From Daphnia pulex (lineage: Eukaryota; Arthropoda; Branchiopoda; Diplostraca; Daphniidae), in assembly GCF_021134715.1 (NCBI RefSeq), contig NC_060019.1:496001-560000 (forward strand): DNA of 64,000 nt, given 5' to 3'. How positions within the stretch are numbered: the first letter of the stretch is position 1; every line of letters begins with the position of its first letter. Shown here in pieces: positions 10,291-21,002 of the stretch. A model generated the notes under the pieces. The model was given only the letters and a program-made list of their open reading frames with translations, was not told where the DNA came from and did no database searches. The position numbers were made by a program, and so were the translations under genes.

Positions 10291-10936
10291 TTTAAGTAGG
10301 CGCTGTTGGGCGAATCACCTTTCATTTCAAGGAGGCTACAGCAAACTATATGAATGTGTATTAATTTGGCAGGTAGTATTCTCTGTGCTTGTTGTTTCCA
10401 CGCATTTTATACATTTAAAGACGGATTTTCCCCGGTTGTGGTTAAGGAGTTTCCAAACTGGGCTGGGCGCTTCTTGCACTAGGTCACGCTTCTGTTCATC
10501 GGGTATAGTCGGGTATAGTTGAGGTTATCGTAGGTTTCGTGGCGCTGAATGGTGTTGTACTTCTGAGTAGGCCTATCATCCGACATCTGTTTATATATAG
10601 TAAAGCAAGGAGGTAAAGCATAAGATGTTGGTTTTACCTTACTTGGAAAACGTCAAGCTTCCTTTCTTTTGTAGTTAATGTAACTCGTCGATCTGATTAA
10701 TTTTTCTGCGTTTTGTTGCATTCGACATTTGCTCACAGTCAGATGAAGTATGTCTACGTTGAACTTCCTATGATAGTAAAAGAAAATGTAAAAATTTTTG
10801 GTGGAGTTCGAGTTTTGTTTGTAAAGAAAAAGACGGCGAAATGTGTAAATGCTATTTCTTGTACGTGGCGGTGTACACAGGGTGGACAACTGCAGTGCAC
10901 ATATAGATGTAACTATTGATGTAAATGTAATTTAAC
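10291..10936. other. Spacer left of gene B
   Basis: No coding sequence recognised. It contains the short direct repeat GGGTATAGTC/GGGTATAGTT near 10500. Confidence 0.4.
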
Positions 10937-13349
10937 CTACAGGATGAAGTAAGGCTTAGTCAATTTTACTTTTATCTTTCGGAGTTCTTCAGCGACATCC
11001 AATGCAGATATTCGTTTATCGATGTTGGGCTCCAACATTCTCAGGATTAATGTGCGTGCGTATTCTGGCTTAACGCCTGTATATTACAGAACGTAATTAC
11101 TGTTTTTTACGTATGTACAGAGTATAAATAAGTATTTTACTTTCTAGATTGACAGGGTTATTGTCAATTATGTTGTTTCTGACGAAGGAAGATGTTCCAA
11201 ACAGGTGGCGACCACCTAACAAATAATACCCAAAGACGAGACCTTCTGTAAAGATATCGCTCTTGGTCGTTCCTTTTTGAAGATTTTTTCCATCTTTTCC
11301 GCTTATTTCTAATTCTTCTATTTTCTTCAATGTTTCTGGGGCATACCAATTTTCTGTTCCTCTGTTTGCACTTACGGAATGCCACCCATTTTTGTCGACT
11401 GCTTTACTGTATCCAAAATCTGCCCATTTCATCAAGACTTCTTTGGTTTCTGGATTCACCCATATGAGCACGTTTTCAGGTTTAATGTCCCGATGGATTC
11501 GATTCAATTCATGAATGTGCGCTAATCCCTCTGACAATTGAAGAAGAACATCTATGTCTGTGGGCATTGGTCCAAGATATTTTTTGGGGTTACTCTTTTT
11601 CAGAAATAATTTGTCTAATGATGATTGGCAAAGTTCCAGTGCGTAGTACCTGAATATTGCGGAATATTGAACAGTTTAAAAATTAAATTGTGCGCGTAGT
11701 CACCTCCAGTGAAAAATTTACCTAAACTGATCGTCGTTCTCAACATGTAACAATTTGATGACGTTAGGATGCTCAAACGTTTTCAAAGCTGCTTCTTCTT
11801 GATCATTGCTTGCGGTTTTAAACAGGTCAATTCGTTTAACAGCCACCTGAATTCTCTTCCACTCACCTTTAAAAACTGTGCCATAACCTCCGTATCCTAA
11901 CACTTCGTTAACGTAAACTTTTATCTTTTTTATCTTCTTTAAACTGGGGTTGGTATCCACTGCAGGCAAATCGACTTGTTTCTTCTTTAACTGAAAATTT
12001 CGGAATTTTCAGTTGTTGTCTCTCTAGAAATGTTGGGAAATCAGTTTACCTTGATTTTTTCGAGTTGTTCTGCGACAAGAGATGAAGTGATTCGATCCTC
12101 TGGTTTCCTAGTCAACATTTTCAGAATTAAGGGTCCAAGTGTCTCATATTTGGAGAGAATTTCTATAAAAATGTATTTAAATTTTTACTAGGATGGGCTA
12201 AAAGTCAGTGATTAATGTTTAAGGAGATGTGAATTACTTTTCAAATTGACTGGCTTATCTTCAAGTATGTTCTTTTGAATCTCATAACGGGAGCCGTAAG
12301 GATGGAAACCATCTAAAAGGTAGTAGCCGAAGATGAGTCCCTCAGCAAAGACGTCGCTCTGCATGGTTTCTTTTTTACGTGCTCCAACGTCTTCTTGACT
12401 TTCCTCCTCTTTTTCCATTATTTCCAATACTTCCGGCGCAAACCATCCCCATGTTCTCTTAACTTCTGCAGTCATTGTGTAAGATCCTCTTTCATTTGAT
12501 GCTTTGCTCAGTCCAAAATCTGTCCATTTCAACAAGATTTTTTTCCCACTTGGATCCACCCAGATGAGGACATTTTGTGGCTTGAGATTTCGATGGATTA
12601 GTCCCACTTTGTGAATATATACGAGTCCAGTAGCCAACTGATAAAGAACGTCTTCTGCAGGGGGCATTGGGCCTCTATGTTTTCTGGGGTTCTTGTCTTT
12701 CAAGAATAATTGGTCCAACGACGCTGTGCACAGTTCAAGGCAGTAATATCTAGAAAATCATAAATATTTTTAAGAAAGGATTGACACTGACTGGTTGAAT
12801 TAAGAACACAATAACATTTACAAAATAACAATAACACAATAATATTTCCTGACTCGTTCAGAGTACAGCCTTTTTGAGCGTTTTACGTATTACGTGTACG
12901 CTTTTTCGGTTTAAGCAACCGCAACTCTATCTGTTGTGAAGAAACGGTTGCAATAAACCAAGACGATACGCAAAACGCTCCAGAAAACTGAAAGGCTGAA
13001 GCCTTGGCTGAAGTCTGCACGGCCAGAGAAGAGAGAAAGGATAGTTGAAGGGTGGATTAGACGAAAGCGAACGTTACAGTGCTTAAATAAGTGAAATTTT
13101 TATGTTCTATTACTTATTTACTTGTCAGTTTTTAGTTTGAGTACCTGAAGCTATTGTCACTCTCGGCGTGAAAAAATTTGACAACGTTGTCATGAAGAAG
13201 TTTTCGCCAGTCTCTTCCTTTTGTTCTTTGTAATTGATTTTAGTCAATTCAGTTCGCTTAATTGCCACCGGCGTCCCATGCCAGACACCTTTATAAACGA
13301 TACAGTTTTCTCCCTCACCTAAAGGCTGGTCTAAGGAAAATTCCACCAT
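10937..13349 (-). CDS. Gene B: double IRE1-like kinase, frameshift in domain 1
   Basis: Six exons run leftward: 13349-13145, 12749-12238, 12162-12050, 11990-11722, 11649-11141 and 11076-10937. Domain 1 starts at a true ATG and has LGEGENCIV, VAIKRT, HRNLKPQN (Asp lost), TDFGLSK, GWFAPE, and QSDVFAEGLIFGY. Exon 1 is 205 nt where 206 is needed. The frame changes between KEQKEE and LLHDNVVKFFHAESD, which looks like a one-base deletion. Domain 2 (LGYGGYGTV, VAVKRI, HRDIKPEN, ADFGYSK, ENWYAPE, KSDIFTEGLVFGY, MLEPNIDKRISALDV) keeps every key residue. It is joined by a 59-bp phase-0 intron (GTAAAC...TTTTCAG) to domain 1 and has no ATG of its own. The kinase fold is closest to IRE1; RNase, luminal and membrane regions are absent. 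The deletion would truncate the protein unless it is a sequence error or polymorphism. Confidence 0.72.
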
Positions 13350-13386
13350 AGTGCTCTGATTGAAAAAAATGTATTTTCTTTAAAGA

Positions 13387-13428
13387 AAATTTGCTTATAA
13401 ACAGCAATTGCTGTTTTTAAGCAAATTT
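13387..13428. repeat. 42-bp near-perfect palindrome before gene B
   Basis: Arms beginning AAATTTGCTTA and ending TAAGCAAATTT flank the centre CAGCAATTGCTG. About 20 of 21 pairs match. It lies some 38 bp upstream of the gene B start codon, in the probable 5' UTR or core promoter. It could form a hairpin in RNA or be a dimeric protein site. Confidence 0.75.
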
Positions 13429-13928
13429 GTTCTATTGCTATTGCTCTTCACAAGTTTAATGGGTGTGGCCGTAGTGTGCCAAGTTTGTCACTTCACTCTT
13501 ATTTTCTCTGTTCTCATATCATCGTCAAAGGTATGACGAAAGCATCTAAATTTCAATGCTGCGTTATCATGCCATTATCGTTCTCGTTATCATCTGTGTA
13601 AAGTGTTTTTGACATTTTATCACAGGCATGACGCAGTTTGAAATTTCTGAAAAATTATTTTCTGTAAAAGATTCAACTTGCAACCGTCTTCGTTTTCAAT
13701 CCCTATTTCATTTAAGGAACTCGTGTTTTCGTTAGGCTACTTATATGTGCGTACACATTATACATATACCAACAAAAAATTCCATTTCCGCTTTAACCAT
13801 TTCTTCACCGTTTAATAAATGACAATAAGTCTTTGATCCTCGTAACTTTCAGCGATAGTATTGAACGAATTAAAAATAATTGTTTTAATTTAGATTTATA
13901 CATTTTGCTGGATGTGAAAGAAGGTGAA
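13429..13928. other. Spacer between genes A and B
   Basis: AT-rich DNA between the gene B palindrome and the gene A stop codon; no gene recognised. Gene B's promoter should lie here. Confidence 0.4.
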
Positions 13929-16081
13929 TTAAACCTTTTTTAATTTTTTTTTTATCGCTCTAAGTTGTTCAGCAACACCCAACGATGAAATTCTATGGCC
14001 GGGAAGGGGCTCCAGCATTTTCACTATAAGTTTCTGAGCGTAATCCGGTGTAACTTCTGAAAAAATATACATACATATGCTAAATAATAATATATCTTGA
14101 TTTAAAAAAAAAAAAAGGGGGGGGCTTACGTTGAAGATTAACCGGTCTATTGTAAAATATATTTGACTCAGTATGTAAACGAGAACCATACAGATGTTGA
14201 CCATTCAACAGAAAGTATCCGAAGACGAGTCCTTCCGCGAAGACGTCACTTTTGACTGTTCCACTTTGCCGTACATCACTTTTAGACTTGATTACCTCAT
14301 CATCTCCATCATCTAGTAATCTTAATATTTCTGGCGCTAGCCAATCGAATGTTCCTCTAACTTCGGTCATGGAAAAAGTCCCTCTTCTGTTGACTGGTTT
14401 ACTCAACCCAAAATCCGTCCATTTCATCAAAACTTGGTCAGTTTGTGAATTCAACCAAATAAGGACGTTTTGGGGTTTGAGATCACGATGGATTAATTTC
14501 TCCGAGTGAATGTACTCAAGTCCTTCGGCTAACTGACAGAGAACGTCTTCTGTGGGGGGCACTGGGCCACGGTATTTTTGCGGGTCCCTATCTTTCAGGA
14601 ATATTTTATCTAAAGATGCTTGGCAACACTCGAGGGCAAAATATCTATAAACATTAAAAAAAAAGTGCATTTTGTTTCTATAGAAACTTTTCAAATTTTA
14701 TTTACTTGAATAGATCGTCGCTTTCTGTGTGGAAAAGTTTGATAACATTCGGGTGATTGAGCATTTGCAACGCTTCTTCCTCTCGTTGATTACTTTCGAT
14801 TTTAGATAAAGGAATTCGTTTGACAGCCACCGGCGTGTTATTCCAAATGCCATGAAAAACTTTGCCGTATCCTCCCACTCCTAAAATCTTGTCAACGTCA
14901 ACTTTGATTTCCTTTAAATTTGGGTTAATATCCACCGCAGGCAAGGCGACAAGCTGGGCTTGTTTGTTCTTTCTCTAAAGAAATAATTTTCAGTTGTTGT
15001 CTTTTTAGAAATGTTGCTGGGATATCAGTTTACCTTGACTTGTTCGAGTTGTTGGGCGACATCAGATGAAGTGATTCGATCCTCTGGTTTCTTAATCAAC
15101 ATTTTCTGGATTAGACCTCGCAATTTATCATACATTGGAGGAATTTCTATGAAAATGTATTGAAATTTTTACTAGGATGGGCTAAAAGTCAGAGATTAAT
15201 GTTTAAGGAGATGTGAATTACTTTTCAAATTGACTGGCTTATCTTCAAGTATGTTCTTTTGAATCTCATAACGGGAGCCGTAAGGATGGAAACCATCTAA
15301 AAGGTAGTAGCCGAAAATGAGGCCTTCTGTAAAGACGTCGCTTTTGACGGTTCCTCTTTGACGTGTTATTTCCTCTTCTCCATTTTCTTCTTCTTCGATT
15401 TGTATGATCATTATTTCAGGGGCATACCAATTATCACTGCCCCTTGATCCACTGATGGAGTGAGTTCCTCTTTCGTTGATTAGTTTACTAATTCCGAAAT
15501 CAGCCCATTTCATCAAGACTTCTTTGGTTGTTGAATCCATCCAAATAAGGACGTTCCTGGGATTTAGATTTCGATGGATTAGTCCCATTTTGTGAATATA
15601 CTCCAGTCCAATAGCCAATTGATAGAGAACGTCTTCTGCGGGGGGCATTGAGCCATGGTATTTTCGCAGGTCCCCACTTTTTAGGAATAATTGGTCCAGT
15701 GAGGCGTTGCACAGTTCGAGAAAGTAATACCTAGATTATCATTTATTTTAGAAGAGTAGAATTTATTTTGTAATTATCAGAATTTATTTTGTAATTATCA
15801 GAATTTATTTTGTAATTATGAGTTATGAACAAGTTATGAACAAATTGACAAAAGCTATGCAATTACCGAAATGCCGCGTCATTCTGTGAATCAAATAGTT
15901 TAACAATATTCGGATGATTTAGTCTCCGCAATACTTCTTCTTCTCTATCATTATTTGATTTGTGAAACAATTCAATTCGCTTGACAGCCACTCGAGTCTC
16001 TCCCCACACCCCTTCAAAGACGACGCTGTGACTTCCTTCCCCTAAAATCTTCATTCTATCGAAATTACTTTCTTTAGACAT
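13929..16081 (-). CDS. Gene A: intact pseudokinase-kinase, IRE1-like
   Basis: Six exons run leftward: 16081-15867, 15730-15222, 15146-15034, 14974-14706, 14644-14130 and 14056-13929. They sum to 583 codons in one frame from ATG to TAA (582 residues). Domain 1 (about 1-279) has LGEGSHSVV and VAVKRI, but HRNLNPRN, so the catalytic Asp is Asn; DFG is kept (ADFGISK). Domain 2 (about 280-582) has LGVGGYGKV, VAVKRI, HRDLKPQN and TDFGLSK and should be active. Both share RGxxxWxAPE, KSDVFxEGLxFGYxLL and a final LIxKML...RISS helix, features of the IRE1 kinase fold. There is no RNase (KEN) domain, signal peptide or membrane span, so a soluble kinase is likely. The domains are joined across a 59-bp phase-0 intron (15033-14975), and no ATG precedes domain 2. 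Phases 2 and 1 inside each domain are the same throughout the array. Substrate unknown. Confidence 0.82.
15759..15821. repeat. Three 21-bp tandem repeats in gene A intron 1
   Basis: GAATTTATTTTGTAATTATCA is repeated three times, the last copy ending ATGA, followed by two copies of GTTATGAACAA. The repeats lie inside the first intron of gene A. Confidence 0.9.
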
Positions 16082-16993
16082 AATTGGTTGAAAAAATATT
16101 AGAAGTGTACATCAAATCAACGCTCACAATTAAACAACACGGGACGCTCACGTAATGAACAAAACTTTGTTGGATGTATCCGAGGCGACTCCTTACAACA
16201 CAATACATATAGAAGGAGTCCCAAGTTCACTCTTATCTGCCCAGTTCATGTAGGTTGACTTATCTTTCGGACACCGATAGCAGCATATTTGTGTGCTTGT
16301 GCATGACGTTCTCTGTGTTGTTTTTTTTTTTGTTTACTTTTTTTAAAATGAAATCTCATTGTGTCGGCTATTTAGTTTTACTTTTCTTTAAAAAAAAATG
16401 AATAAAAGCTAATACACTACTTAACACACGGTAATAAAATAACCACTATTCTGTCTTCTCGTGGGACCCCCATCATGAGGAATGAGGATTGTTTCTCTTT
16501 CGACGACTTAATTTTTCCATCCATAATATTGTTCGATGATAACTAGACTGAGCACTTTATCCGTGCTTAGTTTTATCAACAGGCCGTTCTAACTTCTTCA
16601 TTCGAATGTGATTCTATATCTATACCTCATAAATATGTCGTTTTCCCATTTATTTATTAATTTCATTAACTCCCTCAGACCTTATGAAGAAGATGAAGCA
16701 ATCGTTGTTGTTTGACGACATTTTAATTTTTATTTTCCGTTTTTATCTTTCTTATTAAGAGGAGTTACGTTCGAAATCAATGACATGAGCGTTTGTCATT
16801 TCGGAATGAAGACCGTGGAATTCAAATTTAAATTTCACTAGGATAATAAGGACTTTTTCCCTCCCCGTACAGTGAGATTGACTATGGTCATCGGCAGCTT
16901 ACATCTACGTCTTCTGAGAATGGGTAAGACAAAAGAAACCATCAGAATATATCCGCCTATTTTGTTGTGTTTTGAGTGAAAACTTGTATATTT
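16082..16993. other. 5' flank of gene A
   Basis: Non-coding, AT-rich. It should contain the gene A promoter. A possible exon on the plus strand (about 16872-16919, between CCGTACAG and GTAAGAC) may belong to the next gene but is not firmly supported. Confidence 0.35.
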
Positions 16994-17888
16994 CGAGGGT
17001 CTCAAGCTCAGTTTTGGGGGTTGTTACGCAATGGTTTAATTTGTTATACCTTCGCCTCTCTTGCTGACCAATTAGGCGCAATCATCACAATCAAACCGCC
17101 AGTACGACTGCAATTGGCGTTGCACTACGACGCCAAATGGTTGGACGTTCCCGTGCGATTGGTGGAAATAACGGACCACTTTTTCTTTCGAGAGTCGGCC
17201 GTCGGTCCTGCATTGGCTGCCAATTTTTTAGCTGTCGTTCTAGAAGAATTCAACTGTATTCAGGTAAATAAGTGAAACTAGTTGGTCTCTACGTATTTTT
17301 TTGTTTTTTTTTTGTCTCTTATTTACAGTATTTTTAAATTTTATGTAAAGTCGGTGAAAAGACGATTCTAAACTTGCGCTTTTTTCATTTTTTGTAGCGT
17401 CGACATTCCGAAATGGAAAGATAACGGGTCGTGTCAAACGCATTACTGACCAACGTTCTGCCACATGCTGTGCCGATCGCATTTCTTTGAGTCATCACAA
17501 GGTATAATTAATATTACAGTGAGGACTGACGCAATTGTTATTAATATCAAATCCTTTGTTTATAAACTGGCTTCCAAATTGGTTTCTTTACCAAAGGATA
17601 CTTCGCATGAATTTGGAAATATCTCAAATGACGTCCAGCGACGTCAAGACGCTCGGAGTGGCCAACTCTTCTCCTTCCCACCAACAGCAGCTGCAGACGG
17701 GCGGCGGTGGCGGTGGCAAATTGTTGGCCCAGGACAAATTCTCCTCCTGTCAGAACCGATTCGTCGTCCTGTGCATCGAAGCCACCAGCCAAGGGGTCGC
17801 CACCGGTGGCAGTGGGCGGGTGAAGCGGACGGCTGAGCACATCATCTCGGAGGATCACTACCTAGCCCACCTTCAGTCGCTCTTTTAA
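16994..17888 (+). CDS. Unidentified spliced gene, exon structure tentative
   Basis: Three stretches look coding. The first, from about 16994 to 17264, reads protein-like (FWGLLRNGLICYTFASLADQ, then LDVPVRLVEITDHFFFRESA, VLEEFNCIQ) and ends at CAG before GTAAAT. The second, about 17399-17502, lies between TTGTAG and GTATAA. The third, about 17598-17888, includes SSPSHQQQLQTGGGGGG and RTAEHIISEDHYLAHLQSLF, then TAA, and is much richer in GC than its surroundings. The frames of the three do not join cleanly with the obvious splice sites: reading exon 1 straight into exon 2 gives a stop after about eight codons. They may therefore be one gene with unrecognised splice sites or two genes. The family was not recognised. 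Confidence 0.4.
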
Positions 17889-19450
17889 AATGTTCATTTG
17901 TCGTGTTCCAGAAATCTCTCCCACACAAATTTTCGATTTCATTTGAAAATGATTTGCAAAAATGACCCACGAGTCGGCCAAAGACCCGAAGGCACTTCTT
18001 CGTCTCTGCATTTCCTTTTTTTTTAAATGTTTTTCTAAACTTGGGCAGCTTTTTTGGGGGGGAATAAAAAACAATCCGACGGCAATCGACCCAAAATGTC
18101 GTCGTTGGCGATTTATATATATTTGAATTTTTACCCCTTCCTTGTTTTTCTCTCGCCCCCCGAGGAATGATGAGATTGTCTGTGTGTGTGTGTTGTTTGC
18201 ATCAGTCACAAAATGTGTTCTGCGTCCAAAGTCTTTGATATAACACGTATATAGCACTACCAATTACCCTTGTTAGATGTCGCTGGCATCGCTTTGTTTT
18301 CCTGTCACGTCAAAAGTTCTTGCTGCTTTCATGCTGCTTTCTTCGTGATTTTCTTTATGTTTTGGGAATAAATTCAACGCCATTTAAAATGTAAGTTTCT
18401 CTCATTCTGATTCTTTTACCGTATAGTTTATTTTGATTGCTTTGTCTTGTCTTGTTTTCTATTTGCAATTCTATTTTATACTCGACGACTTCTTTTCTTA
18501 AATTGTCTACTAATAATACTTGCTTTAAACTCTGTTCTGTGTCTGCGTAATAATTCCTTAATCAGGCCCTACTGGTGAGTCGCAAACGAAGTGTCAAAAA
18601 AGATATAACTTAAAAGTTTCCTTCATCGTAGCCTTTGATCATTTTCAGCTGTCAAAATAGTCGTCAGTTTCAGTTACTTTGTAGCATGGTTTGCCCATCC
18701 CTGTAAACATTTTTCGGCAGTTTATGTGTGGTAAATGACGATAACTATTCCACCAACAAAGCTCACTTGTTAGATTTTTAATAATGTGTTTTTATTTTCT
18801 ACTTCCGGTTTTCTCATTTCTATCAGTAGTTCAGTAAATATTCATCTGACACACAAAAAAATCACATATTCGTGATCTTCGTCAAATTTGTGGTAAAGTT
18901 CATGTTTTCTTTTGTACGTATGCGTACTTCCGGTTTTGAGAATGTTCCTGACCTATAGTTCAGGAAAATTCTCGATTTTGGCCAAATTTTGGATTTCGTT
19001 TAAATCACATCTAATCGACCCCAAATTTCACGTAGATCACGAATATGTAGTTTATTTTCATGACAGCTCAATTGTTTAGGCGCTATCGCTTACTTCCGGT
19101 ATACTTCCGGAAAATTTGCATAAAACTAGCAAGTGAGCTTTGTTCTCTGTACTAATCTCAAAATTGAATGCTAGGTTGTAGCAAACAAAAATGTGATTTT
19201 CAAGTTTTGTGAGCATCTTAAGTCCAGTCCTTATTAATGAGTTTTGATGCGTGTCTTATAGATGGCGTGTTAATTGTTTGTGTCAGTTTTGGGCTTATGG
19301 CGATTTGCTGTCAAGAGTTAAGCTATCTTTTCTTCGAAAATTACCAATGTAATTACAGGTAAATTCGAGTGATTTCATCTGTAAATTGTCGGTGATGTGT
19401 TCTATTTTGTGTATATGTTGATAAACTTAATGTATCTCATCAACTTACAG
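17889..19450. other. Intergenic, no gene seen
   Basis: AT-rich, with a short GT run near 18178 and several ACTTCCGGT-type motifs (18803, 18928, 19088) that may be ETS-like sites. A TATAGATGGCG motif occurs at about 19257. No reading frame or RNA gene could be supported. Confidence 0.35.
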
Positions 19451-20073
19451 GAGAAAACGTGTTGAAAGGGTCGTGCAGCTTACTGCTGTGTGTTCAAAAT
19501 CATTGTATTCTACTGAAGGTGGCATAAAAATGAAACAGGTAACAACCATTACTAGCTTTATTAATACAGTATTGCTGAAACATATATTCTTCTCATCTTT
19601 TATTAGGATTCATCATAATTGTCTGCTGTTTGTATTGGACTTGCTAGATCGCCAATCCCAGCCATGCCCAGATTTTGAGTGTACACTACTAACTGTTTAT
19701 TATTTCTAGATCATAGACATCAAGCACATTGAGGACACAAAAAATAAACAAGGTGACTTATTGTTTTATTTTATTTACAGGTTCTTCATTACAGGTTTCT
19801 AACACATTGGCATGACAGATTTGATGAGAAGTCATATTTTGAAGAAAAAGAACAAGGACCATACAGTCAACAAGGTTCCTTGTTTGCTAACCCGTTGGCT
19901 GCTCCCCTTCAATCTCCCTGTTTACTTCCTTACACAGGTCCTATTGATTTGAGGTATTACTTTCTTTCGCTACAACCTCATTTGAATTTTATTTTCATAA
20001 AAATAAATGTTCATTCTGCTTTTACAGGGTAACTCTTTCGCGCCTGATGACATCAAGTCATCAACTGTTGTAA
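19451..20073 (+). CDS. Small unidentified spliced ORF, tentative
   Basis: The best part is an exon at 19781-19953 after TTTACAG. It reads THWHDRFDEKSYFEEKEQG, then PYSQQGSLFANPLAAP and ends PIDL-R before GTATTA. It joins in frame across a 74-bp intron to 20028-20073 (VTLSRLMTSSHQLL, TAA). An upstream exon at 19451-19538, bounded by TTACAG and GTAACA, is also open (RKRVERVVQLTAVCSKS). A small candidate exon at about 19710-19752 does not give the required phase, so the 5' structure is uncertain. No start codon or family was identified. It could be a minor gene or the remnant of a transposable element. Confidence 0.3.
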
Positions 20074-21002
20074 ACTGACGAGAGAATGCTGCAATTCAAG
20101 ACTGATACATTGTGTAGTAGTTAGATAAATGGCAAGTGCATATCTGGGCTCCCTTCTTTTCTGTGGCCCCGTTTCCCTAACTAACCACTAACCAACGCCC
20201 GCCGGTGGTCACTCACCCGCTGTGAAACCAGGAGGAGGGGAGGGCTCTGGTCGAACGGGGACTTGGAAGGCGCATGATCCGATGACAACTTTTGGAGGGT
20301 CATGAGTCTAACCCGGAAGCCTAGTATGACTACATCTCCCCAGTAAAACTTGCCTCGTACTTCTCTCTTCTTCTCGGTCCAGATACATATCTCTGGGGGC
20401 CGTAGACATTTCCTATAACAGCATGTGCGAGTTAAAACAAAGCAACCCACTACCCAATGAAACAAATAGCCATGGTAAATTTTTTGTGAAAATCTCCGTC
20501 AGTCAAGTTACAAAGACGATGTGGATTTCCGCAAAACTTAACCACCGCTTTTTGTCTCATTGCCGCAGCGGTGGTGGCGGGTTGCGTTTAAACTCGTGCA
20601 GTAGTAAACCGCCTTGAACCGGACACTCAGTTTATTGAAATTTTTGTACATTTAAAAAAAAATAATAAAAAACAATTTCATGTATTAAATTTTTTTTATT
20701 TATTTCAGACATCACATTGTTAGGTTTAACATTGGTTTATGTGGTTTAGCCGTTTAGGGTACAAATTTGAGGGTTAGTACTTAGTAGGGTTGTGGGGTGT
20801 GAAGAATTGGAAGGTGTATGTTTGTGAGGTTTGGAGATTAATTGGTAGGGATATCTTTATAGGGTTATAAATTAACAAATTTTGTATTCAAACTTGAAAT
20901 ATCCCCCTCTCCAACATCTTCCACTTTCCTTTCCCAATCCCGAAAACACGTTTATTATTTGTAAGACATAAACACATCCCCATATTTCGTTTTTGTTTCT
21001 TC
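20074..21002. other. Intergenic, no gene seen
   Basis: Mixed composition. The stretch at about 20160-20420 is more GC-rich but has no supported frame; 20640-20720 is A/T-run rich. Confidence 0.35.
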
